Source: Gammaproteobacteria bacterium
GTDB taxonomy: Bacteria > Pseudomonadota > Gammaproteobacteria > Granulosicoccales > Granulosicoccaceae
Length of the DNA: 6,722 nucleotides
NCBI GenBank assembly: GCA_019634245.1
Contig: JAHQVR010000175.1
Coordinates: 1-6,722, forward strand
Direction: 5' to 3'
Shown here: piece after piece, positions 5,818 to 6,722 of the stretch
How the letters are laid out: the number at the start of each line of letters is the position of its first letter
Numbering within the stretch: the first letter of the stretch is position 1
Translations under genes and position numbers: made by a program
Notes under the pieces: model-generated
Seen by the model: the letters and a program-made list of their open reading frames with translations, nothing else
The model's database searches: none
Told to the model about the DNA's origin: nothing

Positions 5818-6722
5818 AGGTTGTTTCTTCTATTTCTGACTTTTATCGTGGCATTGAAGGCTAGGCGGAAACGTAAATCCTGCGGATGTGTATTTCCGTC
5901 ATTGGATGCTGCCGAGGCCGGGATGGGTTGCCCTGCCAAAATATAGGTCGTGGTGTCTTCTGTAGAGGCCATGCGATCCCAAGACACCATCAGTAATCCA
6001 ATACGGATGCTTTCAACATCACCTGGTACAAACGCTGCGCTATCGGGCGTTACATAACTCAGAGTGTCGGTATTGTCTCGAATGCCGAAAGCAATTCGCA
6101 TATTCTCTACGCCGAGCACTAATTGCGTCGGTGGATTATTTACTGGGTCATAGGGTAACGATTGCTGATACAACGCGGTGATTGGGTCTCCATCGTTGTT
6201 TGTTAACCCGGTATCCGCAACAAAGTAGATATTGGAGTGAAATTTGGCGACGATGGTTTGATCGATGGTGGCGGGTGCGCCATAGGCTCGCGTCAAGGCG
6301 CCACTGGAGTTGACCGCTGCACCATGCTCGATAACGATGTTGCCACTGTTGGTGCCCACATTACTGACACGGAATAAATCACCAAAGTCACAATTACTAA
6401 TGATCGCGAGATCATTGTTTTGCAGCCCTGGATCGGGTTCATTACTGTCGAGCACGATATCCCCAGCCGGCGTCGGGCTAATACCGTCGTTTAATTGGTC
6501 GTTAAGAACGCCCCGTGTGGAACCGGCAAATTGCAAGCTCAACACATGAGTAGCGGGAATCGCTGGAGTCGCTGTTGGTTCAGCAAAGCCAATGGGTGGT
6601 GCCGGCACCCACGTGTTGGATGTAACAACCACCGACCCGGTGGTAGCCGTATCGCGGATGTTGGCAGTCGGGGCTGCGTTGGCGCGAATTTCCAAAGCGC
6701 CGCTATTCACATCCAGACAACC
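5814..6722 (-). CDS. pilW: PilW-like minor pilin, N-terminal part off the right edge
   Basis: The frame stays open to the right edge (first visible residues GCLDVNSGALEIR). The GTG at 6710 is an internal Val codon, not a start. About 302 residues are visible; the prepilin leader and N-terminal helix, perhaps 60 residues or more, are missing. The GC at the edge may be the Gly-Cys that follows the N-terminal helix in many PilW proteins. A second Cys lies in SNCDFGDLF. The C-terminal part, LVLGVENMRIAFGIRD, then ESIRIGLLMVS and the ending RFRLAFNATIKVRNR, matches the PilW pattern (v-sirv-LLvrs ... R--f-tTv-lRNR). In known systems PilW is a core minor pilin needed for pilus assembly and works with PilX and PilY1. 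The stop overlaps the pilX start by four bases. Confidence 0.9.
   Translation of the reverse strand, partial: GCLDVNSGALEIRANAAPTANIRDTATTGSVVVTSNTWVPAPPIGFAEPTATPAIPATHVLSLQFAGSTRGVLNDQLNDGISPTPAGDIVLDSNEPDPGLQNNDLAIISNCDFGDLFRVSNVGTNSGNIVIEHGAAVNSSGALTRAYGAPATIDQTIVAKFHSNIYFVADTGLTNNDGDPITALYQQSLPYDPVNNPPTQLVLGVENMRIAFGIRDNTDTLSYVTPDSAAFVPGDVESIRIGLLMVSWDRMASTEDTTTYILAGQPIPASAASNDGNTHPQDLRFRLAFNATIKVRNRRNNL

Noticed and set aside
5814..6710. Complete PilW starting with GTG at 6710
   Set aside because: The frame continues to the right edge, and the required prepilin leader and hydrophobic helix are absent from this part, so the GTG is an internal Val codon.
1..6722. CRISPR array, tRNA, rRNA, insertion sequence or prophage parts
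   Set aside because: No regularly spaced repeats, cloverleaf sequence, transposase frame or terminal inverted repeats were seen on either strand.

Overview
The window looks like chromosome from a gammaproteobacterium, probably free-living or marine. The grounds are a pilW-pilX-pilY1 minor-pilin cluster of the Pseudomonas type, a YcaR-like Trm112-family protein, moderate base composition, and exported proteins built from modular beta domains. The genus cannot be named from the sequence alone.

Layout from left to right. (1) Bases 1-643, plus strand: the 3' part of a gene for a small exported protein whose start lies off the left edge. It ends in an intrinsic terminator at 709-741 that overlaps the end of the next gene. 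(2) Bases 719-922, minus strand: a small Trm112/YcaR-family protein, convergent with gene 1. (3) Bases 985-1021: a strong symmetric terminator closing the pilus operon. (4) Bases 1048-5289, minus strand: pilY1, with an N-terminal von Willebrand A (VWA) domain and a C-terminal PilC/PilY beta-propeller. (5) Bases 5344-5817, minus strand: pilX. (6) Bases 5814 to the right edge, minus strand: pilW without its N-terminus.

PilW, PilX and PilY1 belong to one transcription unit read from right to left. pilW and pilX overlap by ATGA, pilX and pilY1 are 54 bp apart, and the terminator follows pilY1 by about 27 bp. In known systems the minor pilins form a complex that primes type IV pilus assembly, and PilY1 rides on it as the tip-associated adhesin and mechanosensor. 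No pilE follows pilY1 here, unlike the Pseudomonas order.

The most notable feature is inside PilY1. Its VWA domain is split by two tandem copies of a beta-sandwich module of about 165 residues each. The copies are clearly related to each other and resemble modules found in many large extracellular bacterial proteins. This suggests a pilus-tip adhesin that has gained two extra binding or spacer domains within its sensor domain. The rest of the window is ordinary.
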